DNA of 27,901 nucleotides, from the NCBI GenBank assembly GCA_031264885.1, contig JAISDM010000202.1, positions 1 to 27,901 of the forward strand, written 5' to 3'. A program made the position numbers and the translations under genes. The notes under the pieces are model-generated. The model saw only the letters and a program-made list of their open reading frames with translations, searched no databases and was not told the DNA's origin. The DNA comes from Peptococcaceae bacterium. Its GTDB lineage: Bacteria; Bacillota; Peptococcia; DRI-13; UBA5745. Shown here one piece after another: positions 16,383 through 24,234 of the stretch; the stretch's first letter is position 1; the number at the start of each line of letters is the position of its first letter.

Positions 16383-17290
16383 CTTTTCCCATCCTCCCTT
16401 ACCACCCAGGTCCCGATCCCTTCTTTGGTGAATATTTCCAGCAAAAGGGAATGGGGCTTCCTTCCATTAATAATATGCACGTTCTCCACGCCTCTTTCCA
16501 GCGCCTCCAGACAGCATTCGGCCTTTGGAATCATGCCTCCGGTAATGACGCCGTCCCGGATCATTTCCGGGATGTCCTTCGCCTTTAAGACAGAAGCCAA
16601 TGTCTGAGGCGCCCCTTCTCCCCCGCGGGATCCCAGATAAATGCCTTCCACATCCGTGAGCAGCACCAGCTTATGCGCCCCCAGCGCGCCGCCCAGCGCG
16701 CCCGCGGCGCTGTCCGCGTTGATGTTTAACGTCTCCCCTTGCTCGCCCATGCTGATCGGAGACACCACGGGGATGAATCCCCCCTCGATCAGCGACTGAA
16801 CGATGCCGGGGTTTACATGAACAATCTCCCCCACCAGGCCCAAGTCCCGCGGTTCGGTCTTGCGCCTGGCCTTGAACAGGCCCGCGTCTTTGCCGCAGAC
16901 CCCCACCGCCGCGCCGCCCAGGTACTCCATCCGGCTGACGATGGCTTTGTTGATTTTGCCGTTCAAAATCATTTCCACCACTTCCATGACCGGCTCGTCG
17001 GTGACCCGCAGACCGTCCACAAAAGACGCCTCAATCCGGAGCCGGTCCAGCCATTCGTCGATCATGGGGCCGCCCCCGTGAACCAGCACCGGATTCATGC
17101 CGATGAGTTTCATCAGCAAAACATCTTTCAGCACGATTTCTTCCAAATCCGGATCCGTCATGGCGTGGCCGCCGAATTTGACGACCACGATTTTCCCGAA
17201 AAACTCCTGTATATAAGGCAGCGCTTCCACCAAAACCTCGGATTTCTGGAGAGGGGACAAAGCGCCGCCGGGTTCATTCGCGCCGTTCAT
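16379..17290 (-). CDS. argB: Acetylglutamate kinase
   Basis: 303 residues; phosphorylates N-acetylglutamate. Amino-acid-kinase features are VVVKFGGHAM near 35-44, VLVHGGGPMIDEWL near 68-81, and LNINADSAAGALGGALGA in the C-terminal half. The stretch of about 30 residues before the first strand is the kind of N-terminal helix found in arginine-inhibited hexameric kinases, so feedback inhibition is plausible (inference). ATG start; overlaps argD by 4 bases and lies 17 bases after argJ. Confidence 0.96.
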   Translation of the reverse strand: MNGANEPGGALSPLQKSEVLVEALPYIQEFFGKIVVVKFGGHAMTDPDLEEIVLKDVLLMKLIGMNPVLVHGGGPMIDEWLDRLRIEASFVDGLRVTDEPVMEVVEMILNGKINKAIVSRMEYLGGAAVGVCGKDAGLFKARRKTEPRDLGLVGEIVHVNPGIVQSLIEGGFIPVVSPISMGEQGETLNINADSAAGALGGALGAHKLVLLTDVEGIYLGSRGGEGAPQTLASVLKAKDIPEMIRDGVITGGMIPKAECCLEALERGVENVHIINGRKPHSLLLEIFTKEGIGTWVVREDGKR

Positions 17291-17307
17291 CGAAACATTG
17301 CCTTTCC

Positions 17308-18525
17308 TCAGCTGCGGTAAGCCGAATTGATCTGAATATATCCGTGGGATAAATCACAGCCCCAGGCCGTGGCTTCCTCCGTTCCCTGATTCAGATGGAT
17401 CCAAATCTTGATGTTTTTGTTCTCCAGAATCCGCCTGACCAACGCCTCGCTGAAGAAAACCCCCACGCCTTTCTCCGCCACCTTGACGTGCGCAATCTTG
17501 ATTTCAACCCGGTTCGGGTCAAAGTCCGCGCCGGAATAGCCCAGGGCGCACATGATCCTGCCCCAATTGGCGTCTTCGCCAAAGATGGCGGTTTTAACCA
17601 AATTGGAGGCCACCACCGACCGCGCCCCCAAGCAGGCGTCCCTGGCCGTCTTAGCGCCTTCCACCGTCACTTCCAAAAACTTAGTGGCGCCTTCCCCATC
17701 CTGGGCAATCATTTTGGCCAACGTCATACACACGTACTGAATCGCTTCCACAAACGGCGCGTAGAAAGGCGACAGATCGCTTTCTATGGCCTTATTCCCC
17801 GCTTTGCCGCTGGCCAGGGCCACCACCATATCGTTGGTGCTGGTATCCCCGTCCACGCTGATCATATTAAACGAGTACTGATTGGCTTTTTTAAGTATCG
17901 ACTGAAGGCATTCCGGTGAGACAGCCGCGTCCGTGGTAATAAAACCCAGCATGGTGGCCATATTGGGATGAATCATGCCGGATCCCTTGGCGGCCCCGGC
18001 GACGATGACCTTTTGATCTTTCGCGAGTTCCACCTCCACCGCCACTTCTTTGACCGTGGTGTCGGTGGTCATCATGGCCTCCGCCACCTTGCCCCCGCCG
18101 GTTCCCGTCAAAGCGTCCGACGACTGCCGGATGCCCAGAACCACTTTGTCCATAGGCAGCGGTACGCCGATGACCCCGGTGGAAGCCACAAAGACCTCCT
18201 CCTTCCGGCAGCCCAGGAATTCTCCGGCTTTCTGGGCCATGATCTGAGCGTCTTTCAGCCCCTGCTCCCCGGTACACGCGTTGGCGCAGCCGCTGTTGAC
18301 CACAATCGCCCGGGCTTTCCCGGCCTGAGCCGCCAGACGGCTGATCAGCACCGGGGCGGCCTGCACCTTGTTGGTGGTAAACACCCCGGCCGCGCTGCAT
18401 AATGTGGGACTGTACAAGACCCCCACGTCAAAGCGGCCCTTGTTCTTGATGGCCACTTGCGCCGCGCCGGCCACAAAGCCCACCGGAGAAGTCAAACTCC
18501 CTCTAGGTATTTCTTTATACGACAT
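17308..18525 (-). CDS. argJ: Bifunctional glutamate N-acetyltransferase / ornithine acetyltransferase
   Basis: 405 residues; transfers acetyl from N-acetylornithine to glutamate, recycling the acetyl group. The self-cleavage site is present: HPNMATMLGF with the nucleophile Thr191, which splits the precursor into alpha and beta chains. The AAKGSGMIHPN loop precedes it. Absence of argE and argA in the cluster fits the recycling pathway, though genes elsewhere cannot be excluded. AAGGAG lies 8 bases before the ATG. The gap to argC is 16 bases. Confidence 0.96.
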   Translation of the reverse strand: MSYKEIPRGSLTSPVGFVAGAAQVAIKNKGRFDVGVLYSPTLCSAAGVFTTNKVQAAPVLISRLAAQAGKARAIVVNSGCANACTGEQGLKDAQIMAQKAGEFLGCRKEEVFVASTGVIGVPLPMDKVVLGIRQSSDALTGTGGGKVAEAMMTTDTTVKEVAVEVELAKDQKVIVAGAAKGSGMIHPNMATMLGFITTDAAVSPECLQSILKKANQYSFNMISVDGDTSTNDMVVALASGKAGNKAIESDLSPFYAPFVEAIQYVCMTLAKMIAQDGEGATKFLEVTVEGAKTARDACLGARSVVASNLVKTAIFGEDANWGRIMCALGYSGADFDPNRVEIKIAHVKVAEKGVGVFFSEALVRRILENKNIKIWIHLNQGTEEATAWGCDLSHGYIQINSAYRS

Positions 18526-18541
18526 ACTGATTCACTCCTTC

Positions 18542-19582
18542 TCAGGGATATATCGCGATGTGTGTGAGCCCCGCGGTCTCTTCCAGTCCAAACATCAGAT
18601 TCATATTTTGGACGGCCTGTCCGGCGGCGCCTTTCCCCAGATTGTCGATCACAGACACAACGACGGCCATGTTTTTTTTATCATTATAATAGACGCCTAA
18701 ATCACACATGTTGCTGCCATAGACCTCTTTGGTTTTGGGATATTGGCCCGGAGGGCGCACCCGGACAAAGGGTTCGCCGGCGTAACGTTCCGCATAAAGC
18801 GCGCGCAGGGATTCCTGGGTCCATTCCCCTGTCAGGCGTACATAAATCGTACTCAGCATACCCCGGACCATAGGAACCAGATGAGGTATGAACGAGACCG
18901 TCAGATCCTTCCCATATATCCGTGACAGCTCCTGCTCCATCTCCGGCGTATGACGGTGAGCCGGCAAGCCGTACACCGAGAAATTCCCCGTAACCTCACT
19001 GAAATGTGTGCTGAGAGACGCCCCTCTCCCCGCGCCGCTGACCCCGGACTTGCTGTCCGCGATGATACTCTCCGGATCCACCCGGCCCGTTTCCAGCAGC
19101 GGGGCCAATCCCAGAATTACCGAGGTGGGATAACACCCCGGATTGGCCAGCAGCGTGGCTTGGGCTATGGCGTCCCGGCGGATTTCCGGAATCCCGTATA
19201 CGGCCCGCGCCAGCAAATCCGGTTCCGGCGCGGGAACCTGGTACCACCGGGTATACGCTTCCCCGTCCCGCAAACGGAAATCCGCTCCCAGATCGACGAC
19301 TTTCCCGCGGCGGGCCAGGGCTTCCCGCGCCAGAGGCGCGCTGTGGCCGTGGGGCATCCCCAGGAAGACCACGTCGGCATCCTCCACAAGCGCCGGATCC
19401 CGGGTATGCGCGCAGACCAAGTCCACAATCCCCTGAAAATGGGGATATACTTCGGAGAACCGCTTTCCCTCGTAACTTTGGACTCCCAGCCCCGTCAGCG
19501 ATACCGACGGATGCCCCGCCAGAATGCGTACCAGTTCCTGGCCCGCGTAGCCTGTGGCGCCAATAACGCTTGCCTTAATCAT
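18542..19582 (-). CDS. argC: N-acetyl-gamma-glutamyl-phosphate reductase
   Basis: 346 residues; NADPH-dependent reduction of N-acetylglutamyl phosphate to the semialdehyde. It has the N-terminal nucleotide-binding motif VIGATGYAGQEL (6-17) and the catalytic cysteine C150 in ANPGCYPTS; the family's GLPAHRHTPEMEQE segment follows in the second domain. First gene of the arg cluster, with GGAGGAAGG before the ATG and a promoter with ARG-like boxes about 70 bases upstream. Confidence 0.97.
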   Translation of the reverse strand: MIKASVIGATGYAGQELVRILAGHPSVSLTGLGVQSYEGKRFSEVYPHFQGIVDLVCAHTRDPALVEDADVVFLGMPHGHSAPLAREALARRGKVVDLGADFRLRDGEAYTRWYQVPAPEPDLLARAVYGIPEIRRDAIAQATLLANPGCYPTSVILGLAPLLETGRVDPESIIADSKSGVSGAGRGASLSTHFSEVTGNFSVYGLPAHRHTPEMEQELSRIYGKDLTVSFIPHLVPMVRGMLSTIYVRLTGEWTQESLRALYAERYAGEPFVRVRPPGQYPKTKEVYGSNMCDLGVYYNDKKNMAVVVSVIDNLGKGAAGQAVQNMNLMFGLEETAGLTHIAIYP

Positions 19583-19643
19583 ACAATCCTTCCTCCAAAA
19601 ACGCGCGTGCCGCGGCAGTGATAACCGACGCGGTGATGACCGA

Positions 19644-19679
19644 TGTAATAATTATACACACGTTAGAATAAAAATGCAA
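19644..19679 (-). promoter_or_regulatory. arg operon promoter with two ARG-box-like operators
   Basis: Minus-strand TTGCAT (19674-19679) and TATAAT (19651-19656) are exactly 17 bases apart. Two AT-rich palindromes resembling the ArgR/AhrC ARG box overlap them. One is at 19664-19678 (minus strand TGCATTTTTATTCTA), over the -35. The other is at 19644-19658 (TGTATAATTATTACA), over the -10. Their centres are 20 bases apart, close to the spacing of paired ARG boxes. Arginine-dependent repression is therefore expected (inference). Confidence 0.75.
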
Positions 19680-19713
19680 GCATATTTTTCGGGAACTGCC
19701 CGCAATTTGGAGA

Positions 19714-20139
19714 TTACAGCGCGTGGCTTAAATCCAGCAAAATAATCATTCGATTCCCGATATCCACGATGCCCTTGATAAATTCCTTCTGAACGTCTGT
19801 GGTCGCGGTGTCGCAAGGGCGAATGTCCGATTCCTTGAATTTGCACACCTCGTCCACCCTGTCCACCATCAGCCCGATTTTGGCGCTGTTTAAGAGGGCG
19901 ACGATCACCCGTTTGTCCTCTTCGGAGCCTTCCGTCATATCCGGCAGGCTGAAACGGCGTTTGAGATCCACGATTGGAATAATATCGCCCCTGAGATTGG
20001 CGACCCCGGTAATATAGTACTGCGAATCCGGCATTACAATGGTTTCAGGCATACGTATGATCTCCTGCACGATCATAATATTCAAGCCGTAATGCTCCTT
20101 CCCCAGCCGGAAGACCACGTTTTGATATTCGTTATCCAT
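19714..20139 (-). CDS. cheW: Chemotaxis coupling protein CheW
   Basis: 141 residues covering a single CheW domain with nothing added. Landmarks are VVFRLGKEHYGLNI near 8-21, IIRMPETIVMPDSQYYITGVANLRGDIIPIVDLK (in pieces across about 27-60), and the VDRVDEV segment near 97-103. CheW links methyl-accepting receptors to the CheA kinase at the membrane. No other chemotaxis gene is in the window, so it is a stand-alone copy. A GAGGGG-type site precedes the ATG. Confidence 0.93.
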   Translation of the reverse strand: MDNEYQNVVFRLGKEHYGLNIMIVQEIIRMPETIVMPDSQYYITGVANLRGDIIPIVDLKRRFSLPDMTEGSEEDKRVIVALLNSAKIGLMVDRVDEVCKFKESDIRPCDTATTDVQKEFIKGIVDIGNRMIILLDLSHAL

Positions 20140-20171
20140 ATTTCATCCCCTCATTAATTTGTCTTTGTTTT

Positions 20172-20199
20172 ATTGTACCATATGTATCATAATATTCAA
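20172..20199 (-). promoter_or_regulatory. Probable cheW promoter
   Basis: Minus-strand TTGAAT (20194-20199), 16 bases, TACAAT (20172-20177). It begins right after the terminator of the upstream cwlD gene, so cheW has its own start site. Confidence 0.5.
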
Positions 20200-20202
20200 A
20201 TT

Positions 20203-20225
20203 AAAAAAAGGCTCCGAAGAACCTT
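20203..20225 (-). terminator. Intrinsic terminator of cwlD
   Basis: On the minus strand a 7-base-pair stem AAGGTTC/GAGCCTT (one G-T pair) closes a stable TTCG tetraloop and runs into seven Ts. It lies 6 bases past the cwlD stop codon. Confidence 0.9.
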
Positions 20226-20231
20226 TTGAAT

Positions 20232-20963
20232 TTAATTTGAGTAATACCGTACGATTCCGCTGTAAACGGCCCAGGCTATTTTTTCCTGATATTCCTCCTG
20301 AGTCAGCAGCTGCTCTTCCAGCGGATTGGACAAAAACCCCATTTCCACATTGACCGTCGGAATTTTGGCCTGTTTCAGAACAAACGAGGTAATGTCTTCG
20401 CTGGGCTGACGCTCCGTATTGTTCAGCACATTGGACAATTCCGCCTGAACAGCCTGAGCCAGCGCCAAAGCGCCGGCCGCCTGGGGCGCGTAAAAAACCT
20501 GGGCGCCGGAGAAGCGGCTTTTAGGGAAGGCGTTACAGTGAAGCGATACGTAGATATCCGCGCCGGACTCCACGGCCAATTCCGCCCTTTTCATCAAATC
20601 CGTCCTTTTCCGTTCCCTCAGCGTATCCTGATCGGCGCCCAAAGCCACGTCCTCCTCCCTGGTCATAATCACGGAGGCCCCTCCCTGAATCAAAAGGCTT
20701 CGCAGCTTCTTCGCCACCTGCAGATTGATGTCTTTTTCATATATGCCGGAATCGCTGACCTTGCCGGGATCCTCCCCCCCGTGGCCCGGATCCACCACGA
20801 CGCGGCGCCCCGCCACAGCCCAGGACATAGCCTGAACCGCCTGTAAATCCAAGGGGCCGCGCCACACGCCGCTCAACGAAAATGAAGCAACAGCGATCAA
20901 AGCAAAACAAGCCCACGGCAAATAGCGTCTGCGGATTTCCCGATAAGAAAAAAACAATATCAC
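20232..20963 (-). CDS. cwlD: N-acetylmuramoyl-L-alanine amidase, CwlD-type
   Basis: 243 residues: an N-terminal membrane or signal segment (about 14-34), then an Amidase_3 domain. Zinc ligands are recognisable as H61 (VVVDPGHGGEDPG), E76 (YEKDINLQ) and H142 (SLHCNAFP), with the catalytic Glu207 in VEMGFLSNPLEE. CwlD strips peptides from muramic acid so that muramic-lactam forms in the spore cortex, which suggests a spore former; other Amidase_3 roles in cell separation cannot be excluded. The start is GTG (20961-20963) behind GGAGGGGGAG. A TATAAT (20992-20997) upstream could be a -10, without a clear -35. Confidence 0.85.
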   Translation of the reverse strand: MILFFSYREIRRRYLPWACFALIAVASFSLSGVWRGPLDLQAVQAMSWAVAGRRVVVDPGHGGEDPGKVSDSGIYEKDINLQVAKKLRSLLIQGGASVIMTREEDVALGADQDTLRERKRTDLMKRAELAVESGADIYVSLHCNAFPKSRFSGAQVFYAPQAAGALALAQAVQAELSNVLNNTERQPSEDITSFVLKQAKIPTVNVEMGFLSNPLEEQLLTQEEYQEKIAWAVYSGIVRYYSN

Positions 20964-21054
20964 GCGCGTCTCCCCCTCCAGCCAGCCTGTAATTATACTA
21001 TACTTATGCCCTTTTCCCGGAAATATGAACGCCGAAGGGCGGGTAAGCCGCGCC

Positions 21055-21152
21055 TGCCAAAGACGGGCGGCAGAATGCCGCCCCTACGCCTTTTTGGAAC
21101 GATTCCTTACCGCAGGGGCGGCAGAATGCCGCCCGGGCCCGTCCGGAAACGA
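21055..21152. repeat. Nested palindromic repeat, copy 4
   Basis: Arms at 21065-21087 and 21112-21134 flank a diverged core (GCCTTTTTGGAACG...TTACC). The right arm reads GCAGGGGCGGCAGAATGCCGCCC, so it differs slightly from the other copies. The right flank GTCCGGAAACGAC is conserved. It lies upstream of cwlD and the divergent XRE gene. The rest of 20998-21341 contains only this repeat, the short repeat at 21161, and AT-rich DNA with a TATAAT at 21282-21287. Confidence 0.9.
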
Positions 21153-21160
21153 CTATATTT

Positions 21161-21198
21161 TGTCATTCCGGGCGGAGGAAATCCGGGGCGAGTCCGGT
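21161..21198. repeat. Short TGTCATTCCGGGC repeat, diverged copy
   Basis: Starts TGTCATTCCGGGCGGAGG and continues AATCCGGGGCGAGTCCGG. It resembles the palindromic repeat TGTCATTCCGGGCTTGACCC at 23492 inside the histidine kinase gene, but the palindrome is degraded here. Directly follows copy 4 of the larger repeat. Confidence 0.6.
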
Positions 21199-21341
21199 AT
21201 AAAATTAAATTTTTTGAAGATATTAAGTCACACTATCGTAAATAGCAGTATGGCTGACTTCCCCGGAGGGTTTATGGGATTTATAATTGTAGCAGCATAA
21301 CTTTGATCAGCGGAAGCATCCTCTGCGGACAGGTGAACGAT

Positions 21342-21683
21342 ATGGACGACGCCAAAAAATTTATAGGGAAAACCGTGAAAGATTTGCGTGAGGCGAAGAA
21401 TATGACCCAGGAGGATCTGGCGGGGCTTATCGGCAAAACGGCCGGAGCGGTGGGCCAGATTGAACGCGGCGATATTTACCCGAATTATGATACGCTTTCT
21501 AAGATCATCAAAGCCCTCGACGCGGACGCCAATCGTTTTTTCTCCCAAGAAAAGCCCAATTATTCGAACTTACCCAGATGGATGTCCGATGCGTCCTACG
21601 GCATGCCGGACAGCGTAAGGGAGGATGTCGGCTTGTTCCTGGCCAAAATCTCCCAGGCGATGTTGAAGGAATCTGACGAATCC
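21342..21683 (+). CDS. XRE-family helix-turn-helix regulator
   Basis: 114 residues from the ATG at 21342 (MDDAKKFIGKTVKDLREAKN). Residues about 8-62 form a Cro/C1-type HTH: MTQEDLAGLIGKTAGAVGQIE contains the turn and recognition helix, followed by YPNYDTLSKIIKALD. The C-terminal 45 residues are a short amphipathic tail without a recognised domain. Target genes are unknown; it is transcribed alone, divergent from cwlD. The upstream ribosome binding site is weak (GGACAGGTGA), so the start could also be a GTG at 21333. Confidence 0.85.
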
Positions 21684-21771
21684 TAGTACCCTGTAATGTA
21701 ATGTCTTGACCGGCATTGACAGCTTGCCGTCAAATTCAGCCGGAACGTTTGAGCGGAAGATGGCTGTAATC

Positions 21772-21804
21772 ACAACAGCCCCTTGAACTTCAAGGGGCTG
21801 TTGT
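21772..21804. terminator. Perfect 16-base-pair hairpin downstream of the XRE gene
   Basis: ACAACAGCCCCTTGAA-C-TTCAAGGGGCTGTTGT is a perfect inverted repeat. It lies about 90 bases after the XRE stop. It has no clean T run (CTCGTCTTT follows), so it may be a poor or Rho-assisted terminator or another structured element. Confidence 0.5.
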
Positions 21805-21842
21805 CTCGTCTTTGGTTAGTTGTAAGGCAACGGCCAAAGATG

Positions 21843-21880
21843 AAAAAAACCGCGCCGGCTTTTTGGCCGGCGCGGTTTTT
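21843..21880. terminator. Bidirectional intrinsic terminator between XRE and rpsI
   Basis: A 10-base-pair GC stem CCGCGCCGGC/GCCGGCGCGG (21850-21859, 21866-21875) with a TTTTTG loop is flanked by A7 on the left and T5 on the right. It can stop rpsI transcription (minus) and plus-strand transcription from the XRE side. Confidence 0.92.
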
Positions 21881-21890
21881 CTCGTCTTTC

Positions 21891-22286
21891 TCAGCGCTTG
21901 GAGAACTGAGGCGCGCGCCTTGCGCCTTTTAAACCATATTTCTTTCTTTCTTTCATCCGTGGGTCGCGGGTCAAAAAACCGGCTTTTTTCAAAACGGGCC
22001 GTATTTCCGCGTCAAATTTCAACAGAGCACGGGCAATGCCCAAACGAACCGCGCCCGCCTGTCCTGTAATGCCTCCGCCATGAACATTGGCCAGCACATC
22101 GAATTTACCTTCGGCGCTGGTCAGCGCCAATGGCTGACGCACAATCATCTCAAGGGTTTTTTTTCCGAAATATTCATTCAGAGGCCGCTTATTAACGATT
22201 ACCTTGCCCTCTCCCGGAATCAGCCGAACCCGGGCGACGGAGGTTTTTCTGCGGCCGGTACCCTGATACTGTACTCTTTCCGCCAA
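21891..22286 (-). CDS. rpsI: 30S ribosomal protein S9
   Basis: 131 residues, normal length; starts MAERVQYQGTGRRKTSVARV and ends with the conserved basic tail GARRAPQFSKR that reaches the P site of the ribosome. The start codon is TTG (22284-22286), 8 bases after a GGGGG-type site. It lies 25 bases downstream of rplM in the usual rplM-rpsI order and ends just before a strong terminator. Confidence 0.98.
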   Translation of the reverse strand: MAERVQYQGTGRRKTSVARVRLIPGEGKVIVNKRPLNEYFGKKTLEMIVRQPLALTSAEGKFDVLANVHGGGITGQAGAVRLGIARALLKFDAEIRPVLKKAGFLTRDPRMKERKKYGLKGARRAPQFSKR

Positions 22287-22311
22287 CGATCTTTCCCCCT
22301 TTCTTTAGTTC

Positions 22312-22746
22312 CTAGCCCCTATAGGCCCACGCTTCCGGCTTTTGGGCCTGATGAGGATGAACTTCCGCCCGATACACTTTAAGCTTCCGGAACATTTGCG
22401 CGCCCAAAGCGTTCTTGGGCAACATTCCTTTGATTGCCTTCTCAATTACACGTTCAGGCATTTTTTCAAGTACGACCGCGTAACTCACACGTTTCAATCC
22501 TCCGGGATAACCGGAGTGAGAAATCATCTCTTTTTGACTGCGCTTCTTGCCGGTCAGTTCCACTTTCCCGGCATTGATCACAATCACATGATCCCCCGTA
22601 TCCACATGAGGCGTATACGTGGGCTTGTGTTTGCCTCTCAACAGCACCGCCGCCTCTGTCGCAACCTTTCCCAAGGTTTTGCCGGCAGCGTCAAGCACAT
22701 ACCATTTCCGCTGAACTTCGCGGGGTTTCGCCATGAAGGTCCGCAA
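22312..22746 (-). CDS. rplM: 50S ribosomal protein L13
   Basis: 144 residues. MRTFMAKPREVQRKWYVLDA aligns with the usual start of clostridial L13, and LRGKHKPTYTPHVDTGDHV is the conserved core. The start codon is TTG (22744-22746), 7 bases after AGGAGGG; an ATG four codons later would waste that site. First gene of the two-gene ribosomal operon. Confidence 0.98.
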   Translation of the reverse strand: MRTFMAKPREVQRKWYVLDAAGKTLGKVATEAAVLLRGKHKPTYTPHVDTGDHVIVINAGKVELTGKKRSQKEMISHSGYPGGLKRVSYAVVLEKMPERVIEKAIKGMLPKNALGAQMFRKLKVYRAEVHPHQAQKPEAWAYRG

Positions 22747-22790
22747 CGTCTTTCCCTCCTAAATAACATACCGCATAAGATAACGTATCA

Positions 22791-22819
22791 ATTCTAATAT
22801 ACCCGATACGCCGTGTCAA
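22791..22819 (-). promoter_or_regulatory. rplM-rpsI promoter
   Basis: Minus-strand TTGACA (22814-22819), 17 bases, TAGAAT (22791-22796): a strong sigma-A promoter, with a leader of about 38 bases to rplM. Confidence 0.82.
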
Positions 22820-22898
22820 CACTTTTATCACTCATTCCGGTACTTTTTTTGGGACAGCCGCAAATTCCGATGAAGGAGGTGAGTTTTTCCGGATTCCC

Positions 22899-22923
22899 AT
22901 CAGGCGCCGCAGCGGCGCCTGAT
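22899..22923. repeat. GC-rich palindrome before the histidine kinase
   Basis: Perfect 12-base arms ATCAGGCGCCGC-A-GCGGCGCCTGAT, followed at once by a second GC palindrome CCCCGGCGCCCGGGG (from 22926). No T run follows. The remaining bases of 22820-23032 show no gene; two direct GTCATAAA octamers (23002-23009, 23012-23019) lie just before the kinase ribosome binding site. Confidence 0.6.
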
Positions 22924-23032
22924 TCCCCGGCGCCCGGGGGATGGGGTACGCGCCCGCGTGGGATTTCGCTTCATTCCCCGTATACATATTTTATCTTATT
23001 CGTCATAAAGTGTCATAAAAGGAGGTTTCATT

Positions 23033-24196
23033 ATGCCGCGCTTCATAAAAAAACTAATTATCTTCATTCGTTCTCATATGCTCACCCAGATCATTCTCCT
23101 GACACTTCCCGGCGCCATATTCGGCGCCGTCCTGTACCGTTCCGGTCTTTTGCTGTGGTTTCTGATCGTTCAATATTTGACCCTGGCCATACTCGCCGCC
23201 ACATTCGTCCGATGGGTGTCCGATCTGAAGAAGCTGCACCAGAACACGATTTTGACCGGCTATCATCATGCCGGCCCGTCTTTTTCCATAAAAAGGCGGG
23301 ATGAAATCGGACAGATGTCTGACACCCTCGAACGAATCCGTCTGAAATCCCTGTCCAAACAGGAACAGGAGTCTCAAGCCAGGCAGAAAAGGGATTTGAC
23401 ACTCGCCTGTCTGACTCACGATATACAGAACGTACTCGCAAACGCCAGCACAAACTTGCATTGCCAGCGTGAGAGGGCTTCAGCCCCAATCTGTCATTCC
23501 GGGCTTGACCCGGAATCCATCTCAGCTTCCATCTCAGCCCCAATCTCAGCCCCAGCTTCCCCGGAACACGGCATAAACTATGGCAAATTCGCGGCCTGCA
23601 ATATAAGACGCGCCCAAACCTGGCTTCGTCTGATCTCTGATTATACCACGGCGGAAGCGGGTTTTTTCCCGAATCCGCATACCGTGGAACTGAGCGTCTT
23701 GCTGAAACAAATCCTCGACGAACATCAGGTCATGAGCCTTAAAGCCCAAATGCCCCTGCGATGGATCCCCCCGTCGGAATGTTTCCGCACGCGCGTGGAT
23801 TCCTATTGTTTTACCAGAATCATGGAAAACCTGCTGAACAACGCTTTTCAGCACGGCACGCACGGATCCCCCGTGACAGTGACGGCGGCGCCTTTATCCG
23901 ACGGACTGTCCGTCACGGTCAAAAACCACAGTCCGGAAATTTCCGAAAGCGTCCTGACCCATCTTTTCGATCCGTTTTTCACCGCCGCCGCGAAATCTTC
24001 CGACACCTCCCCGATCCGGCTCAACCACTCCGGATTAGGGCTTTTTATCGCAAAAAAGCTGGCGGAGTCCGCCCAGGGCGATCTCAGCGTGACCAAAGAT
24101 GAAGACGGAATCTGCTTTCGCCTGTACCTGCCCTCGCTTTGTCAGCCGGATCCGGCGCCGGACCGGAACCCCGGGCCTGACAGCGGCGCGCGCTGA
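23033..24196 (+). CDS. Membrane sensor histidine kinase with in-frame repeat insertion
   Basis: 387 residues. Two membrane helices (about 16-34 and 39-60) with almost no external loop are followed by a HAMP-like linker ending RRDEIGQMSDTLERI. The phospho-acceptor helix is LTLACLTHDIQNVLAN with His129. The ATPase domain has the N box RIMENLLNNAFQHG (262-275), the LFDPFFT box near 311-317 and the G2 box GLGLFIAKKL (334-343). Between the two DHp helices, residues about 142-181 are a low-complexity Ser/Ala/Pro stretch encoded by a short genomic repeat. AGGAGG lies 7 bases before the ATG. No response regulator adjoins it, so partner and signal are unknown. Confidence 0.85.
   Translation: MPRFIKKLIIFIRSHMLTQIILLTLPGAIFGAVLYRSGLLLWFLIVQYLTLAILAATFVRWVSDLKKLHQNTILTGYHHAGPSFSIKRRDEIGQMSDTLERIRLKSLSKQEQESQARQKRDLTLACLTHDIQNVLANASTNLHCQRERASAPICHSGLDPESISASISAPISAPASPEHGINYGKFAACNIRRAQTWLRLISDYTTAEAGFFPNPHTVELSVLLKQILDEHQVMSLKAQMPLRWIPPSECFRTRVDSYCFTRIMENLLNNAFQHGTHGSPVTVTAAPLSDGLSVTVKNHSPEISESVLTHLFDPFFTAAAKSSDTSPIRLNHSGLGLFIAKKLAESAQGDLSVTKDEDGICFRLYLPSLCQPDPAPDRNPGPDSGAR
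23492..23520. repeat. ATTCCGGG palindromic repeat inside the kinase gene
   Basis: TGTCATTCCGGGCTTGACCC continuing to CGGAATCCAT; the palindrome is ATTCCGGG-CTTGA-CCCGGAAT. It is followed (23519-23560) by degenerate tandem units of ATCTCAGC(C/T). It encodes CHSGLDPES (residues 154-162) of the kinase. A diverged relative is at 21161. Confidence 0.8.
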
Positions 24197-24234
24197 GCGT
24201 TACACCGCCGCGATTCGTAATTGGGAAAGTCGCG

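Noticed and set aside
22813..23304. 163-residue plus-strand frame overlapping the start of the histidine kinase
   Set aside because: It runs through the promoter and GC palindromes of rplM and overlaps the kinase in another frame; the kinase has the ribosome binding site and domain motifs.
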